From assembly GCA_013178185.1 (NCBI GenBank), contig JABLXC010000012.1, forward strand, positions 1-64,000: a stretch of 64,000 bases of DNA, read 5' to 3'. Shown in pieces: positions 7,657 through 16,740 of the stretch (the stretch's first letter is position 1; the number at the start of each line of letters is the position of its first letter). A program made the translations under genes and the position numbers. A model generated the notes under the pieces. It ran no database searches and was not told where the DNA came from. It saw only the letters and a program-made list of their open reading frames with translations. This stretch comes from Anaerolineae bacterium. GTDB taxonomy: Bacteria > Chloroflexota > Anaerolineae > Anaerolineales > Anaerolineaceae.

Positions 7657-9000
7657 ATGAGCATCTTTAACCACCAGCGGTTGCCGGATGAAACCTTCAA
7701 GCTTGATATCGAGCGGATGCGCGCGGGTTGGTATACCGATAAGTACTTCGTCAACATCGCCCTGATGTTGCGGGTTCTGGCAGGGATGGGATATCAATAC
7801 CAGGGCAGCCACCATCATTTGCCCGCAGGGATTTCACCACAAGGTATTCAATGCGGCGATTTAGAGGTGGAAATGCAGTGGTTTACCCGCCGCGCTGGTA
7901 AAACGATCGTTGTTGGCGTCGATAAGGCTCTGAGTATGCTGCGACAGTGCGCTGGCTTTTGGGATGGTGAGACCTTCGTCAACAGGGCTGATCGCCTGGA
8001 GGTCTGGGCTGTGCATGATGGCTGTGTTGTTGAAGGCGATGGGAATCCTCTTCGTGTAGAACCAGTCTTGCGGGTGCGCGGTCGTTACCGAGATTTTGCA
8101 ATTCTCGAAACGCCTACGCTTGGCATTTTGACCCGCGCCAGCCGCGTGGCAACCAATGTTTACGAGACATTGCAGGCGGCGCGCGGTAAACCGGTACTCT
8201 TCTTTCCGGCTCGTTTTGACCTGCATGAAGTGCAGGCTGCCGATGGATATGCTTATAACATTGCTGTCCAACGTTTCAATTTGGACTTTGCCGGCACACT
8301 GGGACCTATCGTTTCGACCGATGCCCAGGGGGACTGGTGGGGTGGGGCAGGCGGTGGGACGGTTGCCCATGCAGCCATCGCCGCTTTTTTGGGGGATACC
8401 TGTGAAGCGATGTTGGCTTTTGCACGGGTCTTGCCGGTTGAGATTCCACGTATTGCACTGGTGGATTTTAACAACGATTGCGTTAATGATTCCTTGCTGG
8501 TTTGTCGATCAATGTTCGATCATTACCGAGAGTGTGTAGATTCTGGTCGCTTGGAAGAGGCGGAAAGGTATCGACTCTATGGTGTCCGTCTCGACACCAG
8601 TGGGTCGCTGCGGGATCTCTCGGTGCCGCCGTTGGGTGATCCAGCATTAGACCTGGGCGTCAACCCGCGCCTCGTGTTTTTAGTAAGACAAGCACTGGAT
8701 GCTGCCTGGGAAAGTTGGGATATTCCACACACTTGGCGCGAACGCGCTCGGCGATATTGCCAGGCGGTTAAGATCGTCGTTTCTGGGGGTTTTAACCCGG
8801 AGAAAATCCAGCGGTTCGAAAAACTCAACGTCCCCGCGGATATATACGCGGTCGGCTCTGCCCTGTTTGACAATCATGGCGCCACGGTTACCGACTTTAC
8901 CGCCGACGTCGTTCGTATTAAGGTGGATGGTCATTGGGTGGATATGGCGAAGGTAGGACGTCAGGCTTGCGATAACCCTAACCTGGAGCGCGTTTGGTAG
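7657..9000 (+). CDS. pncB: Nicotinate phosphoribosyltransferase
   Basis: This enzyme salvages nicotinate (+ PRPP and ATP) to nicotinate mononucleotide for NAD synthesis. The 447-residue protein has the N-terminal MRAGWYTDKYFVNI segment, MQWFTRRAGKTIVVGVDKAL, ETPTLGILTRASRVATNVYE, GTLGPIVSTDAQGDWWGG, IALVDFNNDC and the C-terminal phosphate-binding IVVSGGFNPEKIQRF. ATG 7657 was preferred over GTG 7651 because GAGGTG immediately precedes it at proper spacing. It is a single-gene unit with its own promoter. The family identification is good; closely related putative enzymes in Chloroflexota share this form. Confidence 0.85.
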   Translation: MSIFNHQRLPDETFKLDIERMRAGWYTDKYFVNIALMLRVLAGMGYQYQGSHHHLPAGISPQGIQCGDLEVEMQWFTRRAGKTIVVGVDKALSMLRQCAGFWDGETFVNRADRLEVWAVHDGCVVEGDGNPLRVEPVLRVRGRYRDFAILETPTLGILTRASRVATNVYETLQAARGKPVLFFPARFDLHEVQAADGYAYNIAVQRFNLDFAGTLGPIVSTDAQGDWWGGAGGGTVAHAAIAAFLGDTCEAMLAFARVLPVEIPRIALVDFNNDCVNDSLLVCRSMFDHYRECVDSGRLEEAERYRLYGVRLDTSGSLRDLSVPPLGDPALDLGVNPRLVFLVRQALDAAWESWDIPHTWRERARRYCQAVKIVVSGGFNPEKIQRFEKLNVPADIYAVGSALFDNHGATVTDFTADVVRIKVDGHWVDMAKVGRQACDNPNLERVW

Positions 9001-9054
9001 CTAAAATTTACCGATTCGGTATTACTTGCACCCAGCGTCTGTACAGTTCTGGAG

Positions 9055-9538
9055 TTAGATTGCGAGAAAACCACCAATATCATGGCCCCAAAAGATGAAG
9101 CCGCTCAGGCCGAAACCAAGACCTGACCGAAGTGTGCAGGTAGATCCCGCCAGGTGGCGGTGCCATTTCCGGACCAGTGGACGGGATGTCGCCTTGAATT
9201 TCACCAGCTGGGTAGGGGGTGCAATGGGCATTTTCAGGCCGAGGCTGCAAAATACCTCTTTTCCGGGCTCGGCATCGCCAGCTTGATAGATGAAAATTTG
9301 CCATGAGGAGCGGGCTATCTTGACCTGCAAGCTGCAAGTGCGCAGGGTGATCGTTGTGTTGTCTTCGCTCACCTGCACCGCGACCGGATTGGGAAAGTCG
9401 TTTACAACCATGGGTGTATCTTACAAGCCTGGCAGGCAGCAATCGGGCAGGGACTCTCCGGGCATAAAACGCATCGGGATGATCTCCGCTGGGCAAAAAT
9501 CCAGTCGCATGCCCCCCACAGGCGTTTCGTATGACTTT
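9055..9538 (-). pseudogene. Fossil of a GH31 alpha-glucosidase
   Basis: On the minus strand one frame reads VGGMRLDFCPAEIIPMRF, then a TAA stop at 9421-9423, then NDFPNPVAVQVSED and LRTCSLQVKIARSSWQIFIY, which match the N-terminal beta-sandwich of GH31 enzymes. The same frame then jumps to GFGLSGFIFWGHDIGGF, the GH31 signature that normally lies some 300 residues later in the catalytic barrel, and stops at 9055. Both catalytic acid regions are therefore deleted. It is the remnant of a once full-length glycosidase, truncated by an internal deletion and a nonsense mutation. Confidence 0.78.
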
Positions 9539-9549
9539 CATATGGTTGG

Positions 9550-10707
9550 TTATCCTTCATCGTTTAGATGGAGTTGGTCCGCTGCTCGTTCTGCCAGGTT
9601 TACCCCATGACCCCACTTTGTGCGAATGAGTTTTGTGAAGTAAAGATAATTTTCTAAAGGGACATCTGGCGGCACCAGGTGATCGCAGAAACCGATAAAA
9701 CCGCCTTCTTCAATCAGGGGGGTCAGGCGCTGCACTTCGTGTTCGATCTCCTTGAAGCTGCCGGCTAAAATGCGCTTGCTAAATCCGCCCATCATGCGAA
9801 AATCTTTGCCGTATTGCTGCCGGTATTTCAATGGGTCGCTGCCCCATGCGCCAATCTCTAGCGGCATAATGCACTGAATGCCGCTTTCCAGCCAGAGGGG
9901 GATGAGCTTTTCGATATTCCCGTCGCAGTCCACCCAGCGGATGTCCACCCCGTAGCGATCCAACAGGTCATTGATGCGGCGGTAATGGGGAGACATGTAC
10001 TTCTTGAAGTGACTGGGGCTGAGCAAAGGTCCGGCGTTGTAGCACATATCTTCCCAAAAGGCGCATGCATCTATCTTTGCGCCGGAACTCAACAGCCGTT
10101 CCAGCGTTGCATATTTGCAGTCGGCCAGGGTCTCGATCATCTCCTCAAAAAAGGCCGGATCGTCGTATACCACCAGAGAAACGGCTTCCACACCCATCCA
10201 ATCCCGAATCCAGCCGTATAAACCGCCTACCCAGGGCACTACCAGCTCACCAAAGTCCGGCTGGGACCACAGGTTTACCCTCTCTGCCAGATCGGCTGGC
10301 ATACGACGAGGGTGGGTGGGGTCCAGCCGCGGTTTGTAATGTTCAAGCCAGGACTGCCGATCGGTTAAAAGGTGTCCCAAATGAGCAGGGATGGTATCTG
10401 ACGGTTTTTTGCGCAGCACGCGCACGCCATCAGCCTGCTGCGCAACCTGAGAATCGCCGCGGTCCTCCAAAACGATTTCTTCGAATGGCGGGATTAGGCC
10501 AGCGTTCGTACCGGTGGCAAAAACCGGCTCTCCTTCGTAAAAATCAAGGCCAAAGAAGCGGTGCGCATTCTCCACCTTGAACTCCTGCGGCATGCCTTCT
10601 TTTTGCCAGCGGGTAATGGTTTCTTCCCAGTACCCAAAGTCGAAAAGCGGTGGGCGGTCTACTGGTTGGTAGCGCATGGTGGCCTTGAAACGTTCTTTAT
10701 GATTCAT
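9550..10707 (-). CDS. Uroporphyrinogen decarboxylase (URO-D) family protein
   Basis: The 385-residue protein is of the URO-D/methyltransferase superfamily: MNHKERFKATMRYQPVDRPP at the N-terminus, GVEAVSLVVYDDPAFFEEMI, CAFWEDMCYNAGPLLSP, DIRWVDCDGNIEKLIPLWLESG, and RMMGGFSKRILAG. It lacks the clear arginine-rich motifs of true HemE and resembles corrinoid-dependent methyltransferase relatives (MtaA/CmuA-like) and many uncharacterised members in Anaerolineae. The substrate cannot be told from sequence. It is a single gene next to the GH31 fossil. The start at 10707 has only a weak ribosome-binding site. Confidence 0.8.
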   Translation of the reverse strand: MNHKERFKATMRYQPVDRPPLFDFGYWEETITRWQKEGMPQEFKVENAHRFFGLDFYEGEPVFATGTNAGLIPPFEEIVLEDRGDSQVAQQADGVRVLRKKPSDTIPAHLGHLLTDRQSWLEHYKPRLDPTHPRRMPADLAERVNLWSQPDFGELVVPWVGGLYGWIRDWMGVEAVSLVVYDDPAFFEEMIETLADCKYATLERLLSSGAKIDACAFWEDMCYNAGPLLSPSHFKKYMSPHYRRINDLLDRYGVDIRWVDCDGNIEKLIPLWLESGIQCIMPLEIGAWGSDPLKYRQQYGKDFRMMGGFSKRILAGSFKEIEHEVQRLTPLIEEGGFIGFCDHLVPPDVPLENYLYFTKLIRTKWGHGVNLAERAADQLHLNDEG

Positions 10708-10765
10708 AAGCCTGTTGCCCCAAAATAAATCTGAACGTCACCATAATAGCACGAGGAAAATGAAG

Positions 10766-10930
10766 ATGGCGACCGTTGCCTTGTTTGATTTTCAGCACGT
10801 GCTGAAAATCAAACAGGATGAGCTGCTGGCGGTTGCATTTGTGGTCATCATGGCGCTGGCAATTGAGCTCTTGCTGATTACCCGCGAATACTTTATGCGC
10901 GGCATGGTCGAAGGCGTCGTTAAAGGTTAG
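10766..10930 (+). CDS. Small single-helix membrane protein, hypothetical
   Basis: A 54-residue frame starts at ATG 10766 with GAGG nine bases upstream (ATG 10760 is an alternative). After a short hydrophilic head it has one strongly hydrophobic stretch, LLAVAFVVIMALAIELLLI, then a basic turn ITREYFMRGM. This looks like a small inner-membrane protein, but I do not recognise a family. The start region lies across the 34-bp palindrome at 10782-10815, and the stop overlaps the prmA stop on the other strand by four bases. It could be a chance frame. Confidence 0.4.
   Translation: MATVALFDFQHVLKIKQDELLAVAFVVIMALAIELLLITREYFMRGMVEGVVKG
10782..10815. repeat. 34-bp perfect palindrome
   Basis: The left arm TGTTTGATTTTCAGCAC (10782-10798) is followed with no spacer by its exact reverse complement (10799-10815). 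It lies between the stop of prmA and the start of the URO-D gene, both on the minus strand, and inside a small plus-strand frame. It could be an operator, a cruciform, or a terminator-like hairpin for the heat-shock operon, though no T run follows on the minus strand. Confidence 0.9.
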
Positions 10931-11859
10931 CCATGCTTTTGAAACACTAACGCGACCCAGTCTCCGCTCTGCCTGCGTTCTACAAAAGTCAATCCCTGTT
11001 TCAGAGCGGCTGCCTCCACCGCTGGCGATTGTTCTGCCAAAATACCTGAAAGCGCCAGGATGCCACCCCTTTCCACCAGCTCGGCCAGTCCAGCATCGAA
11101 GAGCCGAATGATGACCGGCGCGAGGATGTTTGCCAGCACGAACGGCGCTTGCCGCAGCGAGAACATCCCCTTTCGAATCTCATCCACTGAACCAACGCCG
11201 ACCTCGATCCGGCTGGCTAGCTCGTTTGCTTCGGCGTTTTGGCGCGTTGCCTTGACCGCCGCCCGATCGATATCCACCCCCAGGACGCGGCGGGCGCCAA
11301 GCTTTAACGCTGCAATCGATAAGATACCCGATCCACAGCCCACGTCGATGGCTGTCTCGCCTGGTTGGGTGTAGGCTTCTATGATTTCAAGACATAATTG
11401 GGTGGTGGGGTGGGTGCCGGTGCCAAAAGCCATACTCGGATCGATCCGCACGGCGGCGCGCCCGGGTTGTTCTTCTTCGATCCAGGCTGGCAGGATCAGC
11501 AACCGTTCGCCGATCGGGATCGGATGGTAATGTTTTTTCCAGGAGGCCATCCAGTCCTCATCGACGATGGAGCGGTATTCCGGCTCTGGCAGCGGCTGGA
11601 TCTGTCCCAGGTGCCACAGCGCTTCAGAAAGGTTCCGGCGGGTTTCTTCCAGCTGCTCATCAGCAAGCAGATACCCATAGATACGCACCGGCCCTATGGG
11701 CGTACCTTCGTCTTCGGCGTCGTTATAGGTCACAGCGCTCTCTACTACTACGCCGTTGTTGGCAAACCGGCCCAACACCTCAGCCACCGCCTCGGCCAAT
11801 TCGCCGTCAACCGTCATCGAAACTTCCAGCCAGCGGGCTTCGCTATCCACCGAACACAT
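10927..11859 (-). CDS. prmA: Ribosomal protein L11 methyltransferase
   Basis: PrmA trimethylates ribosomal protein L11. The 310-residue protein has the N-terminal substrate-recognition domain (WLEVSMTVDGELAEAVAEVL), the linker DEDWMASWKKHYHPIPIGERL, then the class I SAM methyltransferase domain with MAFGTGTHPTTQLCLE, AIDVGCGSGILSIAALKLGA (motif I), GVDID and VLANILAPVI (motif IV). It overlaps the end of dnaJ by 17 bases, the usual dnaJ-prmA coupling seen in many bacteria, and closes the heat-shock operon. Confidence 0.94.
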   Translation of the reverse strand: MCSVDSEARWLEVSMTVDGELAEAVAEVLGRFANNGVVVESAVTYNDAEDEGTPIGPVRIYGYLLADEQLEETRRNLSEALWHLGQIQPLPEPEYRSIVDEDWMASWKKHYHPIPIGERLLILPAWIEEEQPGRAAVRIDPSMAFGTGTHPTTQLCLEIIEAYTQPGETAIDVGCGSGILSIAALKLGARRVLGVDIDRAAVKATRQNAEANELASRIEVGVGSVDEIRKGMFSLRQAPFVLANILAPVIIRLFDAGLAELVERGGILALSGILAEQSPAVEAAALKQGLTFVERRQSGDWVALVFQKHG

Positions 11860-12955
11860 CCCTCAAGAGGTCCATAAATCCTTTTTCCTGGGGCAAGACC
11901 TCGCTGCCAAGCGTTCCCGCGAGTTTTTCGAAGAGGTCACGCTGCTCGCTGGTAAGGCGGGTGGGAACTTCCACATTGATAATAACAAGCTGGTCGCCGC
12001 GCCCGCCGCCGCGCAAATGAGGGACGCCTTTTCCTTTCAAGGAAAGCACCTTGCCGGGCTGTGTGCCTGGCGGTATCCTCAACTTTGTCATGCCATCTAC
12101 GGTTGGAATCTCAACTTCGGCGCCCAATGCTGCCTGGGCAATGTTGATGCTGAGATCCAGCAGAATATCATGCTCGCGCCTGCGGAAGAATTTGTGAGGT
12201 CGTACAATAACCTTGATGAACAGGTTGCCGTTTGGCCCGCCGTTGACGCCGGGCTGCCCTTCGCCGGCCAGCCGGATCTGGATATCGTTATCCACCCCTG
12301 CCGGGATAGGCACCACTTTTTTTACGGTCCGGCGTTCGATGCCACGTCCGCGGCAGTTTTTACAGGGGGTCTGGATGACCTCGCCCTTGCCGTTGCAGGT
12401 TGGGCAGGTGGTCACTTGAACCATCGAGCCCAAAAAGGTTTGCCGCACTGTTCTAACTTCGCCTCGCCCGCCACAGTTGGCACAGCGAATTGGGCTGGTG
12501 CCGGGTTCGGCGCCGCTGCCCTTACAAGCGCTGCATGTTTCATCTCGAGTAATTTCTACTTCTTTCTCGACACCGAAAACGGCTTCTTCAAAACTTAATT
12601 CGATGGTATAAGTGAGATCTGCGCCCCGCCGCGGCCCGTTTCGCTGTCTGCGGCTAGAACCGAAGCCAAAGAATTCCTCAAAGATATCTGAAAAATCAAC
12701 CGTCGTAAAATCTGGCATCCCCCCCATACCGTTCAACCCGGCATGCCCAAAACGGTCATAAGCAGCACGTTTTTCTGGATCCGAGAGGACAGCGTAGGCT
12801 TCGTTGATCTCCTTGAAGCGCTCTTCGGCATCATGCGCCTTGTTAACGTCTGGGTGATACTGCCGCGCCAGCCTGCGGAAAGCCCCTTTTAAGTCATCTG
12901 GTGAGGCAGTGCGCGGCACCCCCAGGACTTCATAATAATCACGCTGTGTAACCAT
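11843..12955 (-). CDS. dnaJ: Chaperone protein DnaJ
   Basis: DnaJ is the Hsp40 co-chaperone that delivers unfolded proteins to DnaK and stimulates its ATPase. The 370-residue type I protein has a J domain (1-70, with YHPDVNK carrying HPD), a short Gly/Phe segment with GHAGLNGMGGM and FFGFGSS, four CxxCxGxG zinc repeats (CSACKGSG, CANCGGRG, CPTCNGKG, CKNCRGRG), and the C-terminal substrate domains. It lies 124 bases after dnaK, with an inverted repeat in between, and overlaps prmA. Confidence 0.96.
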   Translation of the reverse strand: MVTQRDYYEVLGVPRTASPDDLKGAFRRLARQYHPDVNKAHDAEERFKEINEAYAVLSDPEKRAAYDRFGHAGLNGMGGMPDFTTVDFSDIFEEFFGFGSSRRQRNGPRRGADLTYTIELSFEEAVFGVEKEVEITRDETCSACKGSGAEPGTSPIRCANCGGRGEVRTVRQTFLGSMVQVTTCPTCNGKGEVIQTPCKNCRGRGIERRTVKKVVPIPAGVDNDIQIRLAGEGQPGVNGGPNGNLFIKVIVRPHKFFRRREHDILLDLSINIAQAALGAEVEIPTVDGMTKLRIPPGTQPGKVLSLKGKGVPHLRGGGRGDQLVIINVEVPTRLTSEQRDLFEKLAGTLGSEVLPQEKGFMDLLRDVFGG

Positions 12956-13021
12956 GCGACTTTTAACCTTGCCTGTTTAAACCATTTGTTTGCATCATCG
13001 CTACCTGTATAGAACGGGAGA

Positions 13022-13056
13022 GAGACTTCCAGAGCCTTGAACGGTCAGGAAGTCTC
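13022..13056. repeat. Inverted repeat between dnaK and dnaJ
   Basis: GAGACTTCC (13022-13030) and GGAAGTCTC (13048-13056) form a 9-bp stem with a 17-base loop in the dnaK-dnaJ gap. There is no T run on either side. It may stabilise or process the operon mRNA and so set the DnaK to DnaJ ratio; this is inference. Confidence 0.6.
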
Positions 13057-13079
13057 CTCTTTGTCATAGAAAAGTAGGA

Positions 13080-14990
13080 TCAGGCGTTTCTAAATTCTCC
13101 GTCTACTACATCTTCACCGCCCGATGAAGGGCCGCCTTCTCCGCCGGTTCCCGGCGGAGGGCTTCCGGCGCTTGCTTCGCCGCCAGGTTGTTGTTGGTAC
13201 ATGCTGCCGCCAACCTGCTGGATCAATTGGCCAAGTTCTTCAGTCGCCCGTACAATGGCATCCCTGTCCTCACCTTTGACCAGTTCTTTCAGCTGGCCAG
13301 CTTTTCCTTCGATGTTAGCCTTCATGTCTGCCGGCACTTTGTCGCCGTAATCTTTCAATAGTTTTTCGGCGGTATATACGGCGTTGTCGGCGTGGTTGCG
13401 GGCTTCGATCAATTCCTTGCGTTTGCGGTCTTCGTCTGCGTGTAGTTCAGCCTCCTTGCGCATCCGTTCGACCTCGGCCTCACTCAGCCCGGAAGAGGCC
13501 GTGATGGTGATATGCTGGCTTCGCCCGGTGGCCTTGTCCTGTGCTGTCACCTTCAAAATGCCGTTGGCATCGATATCGAAAGTCACCTCAATTTGCGGGA
13601 TGCCGCGCGGCGCGGGGGGGATACCATCCAGGATGAACTTGCCGAGCGTTTTGTTGTCGGCTGCCATCGGACGTTCGCCCTGAAGCACGTGAATCTCCAC
13701 CTGGGTCTGACTGTCGGCTGCCGTCGAGAAGATCTGGCTTTTGCGAGTTGGCACTGTGGTATTCCGTTCGATCAGGGGGGTTGCCACGCCGCCCATCGTC
13801 TCTACGGAAAGCGTCAGGGGGGTTACATCCAGCAGCAGGATGTCTTTTACTTCGCCACCCAGTACACCGGCCTGGATGGCGGCGCCTACCGCAACTACCT
13901 CATCTGGGTTGACGCCTTTATGAGGTTCTTTGCCGAACAATTTTCGAACGGCATCTTGCACTGCCGGCATGCGGGTCATGCCGCCAACCAGCACGACTTC
14001 GTTGATGTCCTCAGGTTTGAGATTGGCGTCTGAAAGCGCTCGTTTAACTGGTTCAAGCGTGCGTTCGACCAGATCGCTGGTAAGCTGTTCCAGTTTGGCG
14101 CGTGAGAGCGTTATTAACAGGTGTTTGGGCCCGCTTGCGTCCGCGGTGATATAGGGCAGGTTGATCTCTGTCTGCATCACGCTGGAGAGTTCGATCTTGG
14201 CCTTTTCGGCGGCTTCTTTCAAGCGCTGCAAAGATTGGCGGTCATTGCGCAGGTCTATGCCGTTGGTTTTCTTGAACTCATCGATCAGCCAGTCCATCAC
14301 GCGCTGGTCGAAATCGTCGCCGCCCAAGAAGGTGTCTCCGGACGTAGAACGCACCTGGAAGACGCCCTCGCCAACATCCAGGATCGAGATATCGAAGGTG
14401 CCACCACCCAGGTCATAAACGGCAATCACCTCATTCTTCTTCTTGTCTAATCCATAAGCCAGGGAAGAAGCAGTCGGCTCATTGATGATGCGCAGCACTT
14501 CAAGACCGGCAATTTTCCCCGCGTCTTTGGTGGCATTCCGCTGGGCGTCGTTAAAATAGGCCGGGACCGTGATGACAGCCTGGGTGACCGATTCTCCCAG
14601 ATAGGCTTCTGCGTCGGCTTTGAGTTTTGCCAGGATCATGGCGGAAATTTCCGGCGGGGAGTAGTCTCTTTCATCCAGCAACACGCGAACATCGCCGTTG
14701 GAGGCTTTTGTGACCTTATAGGGGATGCGCGAGAGGGTTCGGACTACTTCAGGGTCTTCGAACTTCCGCCCCATGAATCGTTTGATCGAGAAGATGGTGT
14801 TTTCTGGGTTGGTGATCGCCTGGTTGCGAGCTGTCCGGCCGACCAGCCGCTCTTTATTTTTGTTGACGGCGACAACGGAAGGGCACAGCCGTTCGCCTTC
14901 GGCGGTAGGAATGACCACGGGCTCGCCGCCCATCATGACCGCCACGACAGAATTGGTGGTACCAAGATCAATGCCTATGATTTTTCCCAT
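13080..14990 (-). CDS. dnaK: Chaperone protein DnaK (Hsp70), heat-shock operon copy
   Basis: This 636-residue Hsp70 has the nucleotide-binding domain (about 1-380) with [32 protein letters not shown] and [14 protein letters not shown]. The linker [15 protein letters not shown] is followed by the substrate-binding domain ([29 protein letters not shown]) and a Gly/Pro-rich tail ending [14 protein letters not shown] precedes the ATG. It sits between grpE and dnaJ in a HrcA/CIRCE-controlled operon. A second complete DnaK lies at 56045-57931. Confidence 0.97.
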   Translation of the reverse strand: MGKIIGIDLGTTNSVVAVMMGGEPVVIPTAEGERLCPSVVAVNKNKERLVGRTARNQAITNPENTIFSIKRFMGRKFEDPEVVRTLSRIPYKVTKASNGDVRVLLDERDYSPPEISAMILAKLKADAEAYLGESVTQAVITVPAYFNDAQRNATKDAGKIAGLEVLRIINEPTASSLAYGLDKKKNEVIAVYDLGGGTFDISILDVGEGVFQVRSTSGDTFLGGDDFDQRVMDWLIDEFKKTNGIDLRNDRQSLQRLKEAAEKAKIELSSVMQTEINLPYITADASGPKHLLITLSRAKLEQLTSDLVERTLEPVKRALSDANLKPEDINEVVLVGGMTRMPAVQDAVRKLFGKEPHKGVNPDEVVAVGAAIQAGVLGGEVKDILLLDVTPLTLSVETMGGVATPLIERNTTVPTRKSQIFSTAADSQTQVEIHVLQGERPMAADNKTLGKFILDGIPPAPRGIPQIEVTFDIDANGILKVTAQDKATGRSQHITITASSGLSEAEVERMRKEAELHADEDRKRKELIEARNHADNAVYTAEKLLKDYGDKVPADMKANIEGKAGQLKELVKGEDRDAIVRATEELGQLIQQVGGSMYQQQPGGEASAGSPPPGTGGEGGPSSGGEDVVDGEFRNA

Positions 14991-15001
14991 ATAGAATTCT
15001 C

Positions 15002-15589
15002 CTAACGAGCGACTCGCACGCGCGCCGGACGAAGGACCCGGTCCCCGTGCATGTATCCTTGTTCAATGACTTCAATAATCTGGTTACTTGTGTGGTCAGG
15101 ACTCTCTTCGTACGAAATGGCTTCATGCCGGTTGGGATCAAATTCTTCTGTCTCGGCCGGGATGCGCTGGATGCCTTCTTGATCCAGGATGTTGAGAAGT
15201 TTCCGGTAGATCAATTCTATTCCTTCAGCCCATAACGCGCCATTGCCGTCGGAGGGGCGATGTTTTAACGCCCGCTCCAAGTCGTCCAGGATGACCAGGT
15301 ACTTTTTGATGATATTGCCGCTGATGGTTTGAGAGAGCGAAGCTTGGTCGCGTTCAATGCGTTTTTTATAGTTTGAAAAATCAGCACGTTCGCGCTGCCA
15401 TCCTTCAAAATATTCGTTCGATTGCTGTTGCGCTTTTTCTAATTCTTTTTTCATGTGCTCCAAATCCTCTGTGAGCGCCTGGGCCGATTCCACTTCGCTG
15501 GGGGACGCGGTCTCCGGCGCGGCGGCTTCGGCGCTCCCGCTTTCTGGCTGTGTGAATTTTTGCCCTGCTCGTTTTTTCCCTTTTTCCAT
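15002..15589 (-). CDS. grpE: Nucleotide exchange factor GrpE
   Basis: GrpE releases ADP from DnaK. The 195-residue protein has a low-complexity acidic head ([15 protein letters not shown]), a long coiled-coil helix ([28 protein letters not shown]), and the C-terminal beta domain with [20 protein letters not shown] and FDPNRHEAI, ending [11 protein letters not shown]. It lies 11 bases upstream of dnaK and 22 bases after hrcA. Confidence 0.95.
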   Translation of the reverse strand: MEKGKKRAGQKFTQPESGSAEAAAPETASPSEVESAQALTEDLEHMKKELEKAQQQSNEYFEGWQRERADFSNYKKRIERDQASLSQTISGNIIKKYLVILDDLERALKHRPSDGNGALWAEGIELIYRKLLNILDQEGIQRIPAETEEFDPNRHEAISYEESPDHTSNQIIEVIEQGYMHGDRVLRPARVRVAR

Positions 15590-15611
15590 GATTTTAACCT
15601 CGCAAACTTCC

Positions 15612-16646
15612 TTATTCTTCCAGTGAGCTGGTGACCATATCGCTCATAATACCGGCTAAGAATCGCACTGTCGAAATTGCCCTGCCGTAGGGCATCCGCA
15701 TTGGGCCGATGACGCCCAATGTTCCGGTCGCCAACCCGGGCTGTCCGTAACGCGCCAGCACCATTGACCACTGCCGGAATTCATCCCAGGTTCCTTCACC
15801 CCCGATCAACACCTGCACGCCACCTACGCCGCTGCCTGTCTTGGTTCGTGAAAGGAGGTCATACAACAAAGGACGTTCTTCCAGCAATCTCAGCGCCCGC
15901 CGGGCTTCTTCCGAACCGGAGAATTCCGGCTCGGCAAGGACATTGGTCAACCCATCTAGATAGATATCACCCGCTCCAAGCGAATCGGCCTGGTTCATTT
16001 CCTCGACCAGCCAGTTGATGATCTCCGCATCCAGGCCTTGAAGCTGCGCCCGAAGCGCATTGATTTCGGCTGCGCTTTTCCCCTCGAAGAGGTTGGTGAT
16101 GCGGTGCGCGGTGGTCGAGAGCAGTTCCTGCGTGATCGGTTCGTTCACGGTTACAATTCGCTGGTGGATTTCTCCGCCGATGGTCACGGTGACCATTAAG
16201 ACCTGCCGCCCGCGCGTGGAGATCAGTTCCAGGTGTTTTAAGCGGGCTTTTTCTGGATGCGGAGCGGTGACCAACGAAGCAACCCGCGATTGGTGCGCCA
16301 GCACTGAAGCCGCCAGTCGCATCCATTCCTCGACATCGTTGCGGGTCTGATAAAACTGATGGCTGATCATCCGGCGGGTTGTATCCGGCAGTTCGGAATC
16401 TTGAACCAGACGGCTGACAAAATAGCGATATCCTTCTTCGGTTGGCACGCGCCCAGCCGAAGTGTGCGGCTGGCGCAGATAGCCCAACTCGGTCAGTGCT
16501 GACATCTCGTTGCGCACGGTGGCAGAACTGATATCCAACTGATAATGTTTCACCAGATGCTCAGAGCCAATCGGCGCGGCAGACCGGATATGCTCATGCA
16601 CGACCAGGGTTAAGATAAACTTTTGGCGTTCGGTCAATTCGTTCAT
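15612..16646 (-). CDS. hrcA: Heat-inducible transcription repressor HrcA
   Basis: HrcA represses class I heat-shock genes by binding CIRCE, with activity tuned by GroE chaperonin. The protein (344 residues from ATG 16646) starts MNELTERQKFILTLVVHEHI and has the winged helix with SSATVRNEMSALTELGYLRQPHTSAGRVPTEEGYRYFV, followed by the GAF-like core and YGQPGLATGTLGVIGPMRMPYGRAISTVRF near the C-terminus. The ATG at 16646 was chosen; a longer frame from GTG 16667 would begin inside the CIRCE operator. It is the first gene of the operon and autoregulated. Confidence 0.95.
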   Translation of the reverse strand: MNELTERQKFILTLVVHEHIRSAAPIGSEHLVKHYQLDISSATVRNEMSALTELGYLRQPHTSAGRVPTEEGYRYFVSRLVQDSELPDTTRRMISHQFYQTRNDVEEWMRLAASVLAHQSRVASLVTAPHPEKARLKHLELISTRGRQVLMVTVTIGGEIHQRIVTVNEPITQELLSTTAHRITNLFEGKSAAEINALRAQLQGLDAEIINWLVEEMNQADSLGAGDIYLDGLTNVLAEPEFSGSEEARRALRLLEERPLLYDLLSRTKTGSGVGGVQVLIGGEGTWDEFRQWSMVLARYGQPGLATGTLGVIGPMRMPYGRAISTVRFLAGIMSDMVTSSLEE

Positions 16647-16660
16647 GTGGTTTTCTTGTT

Positions 16661-16687
16661 TTAGCACTCTCGGCTTTCGAGTGCTAA
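16661..16687. promoter_or_regulatory. CIRCE operator
   Basis: TTAGCACTC (16661-16669), nine spacer bases, and GAGTGCTAA (16679-16687) match the CIRCE consensus exactly. It lies just downstream of the promoter at 16701-16729 and upstream of hrcA, so HrcA bound here would block the hrcA-grpE-dnaK-dnaJ-prmA transcript. Confidence 0.97.
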
Positions 16688-16700
16688 AACATTGTGAATC

Positions 16701-16729
16701 ATCATACCATGCCAGCGCGCAGCCGTCAA
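16701..16729 (-). promoter_or_regulatory. Promoter of the hrcA operon
   Basis: On the minus strand TTGACG (16729-16724), a 17-base spacer and TATGAT (16706-16701) form a sigma-70-type promoter. The predicted transcription start, about 16694, is immediately before CIRCE, the usual arrangement. Confidence 0.75.
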
Positions 16730-16740
16730 GCGGCGTTATG

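Noticed and set aside
16668-16687. hrcA start at GTG 16667
   Set aside because: It would put the CIRCE operator in the coding region; ATG 16646 matches the HrcA N-terminus.
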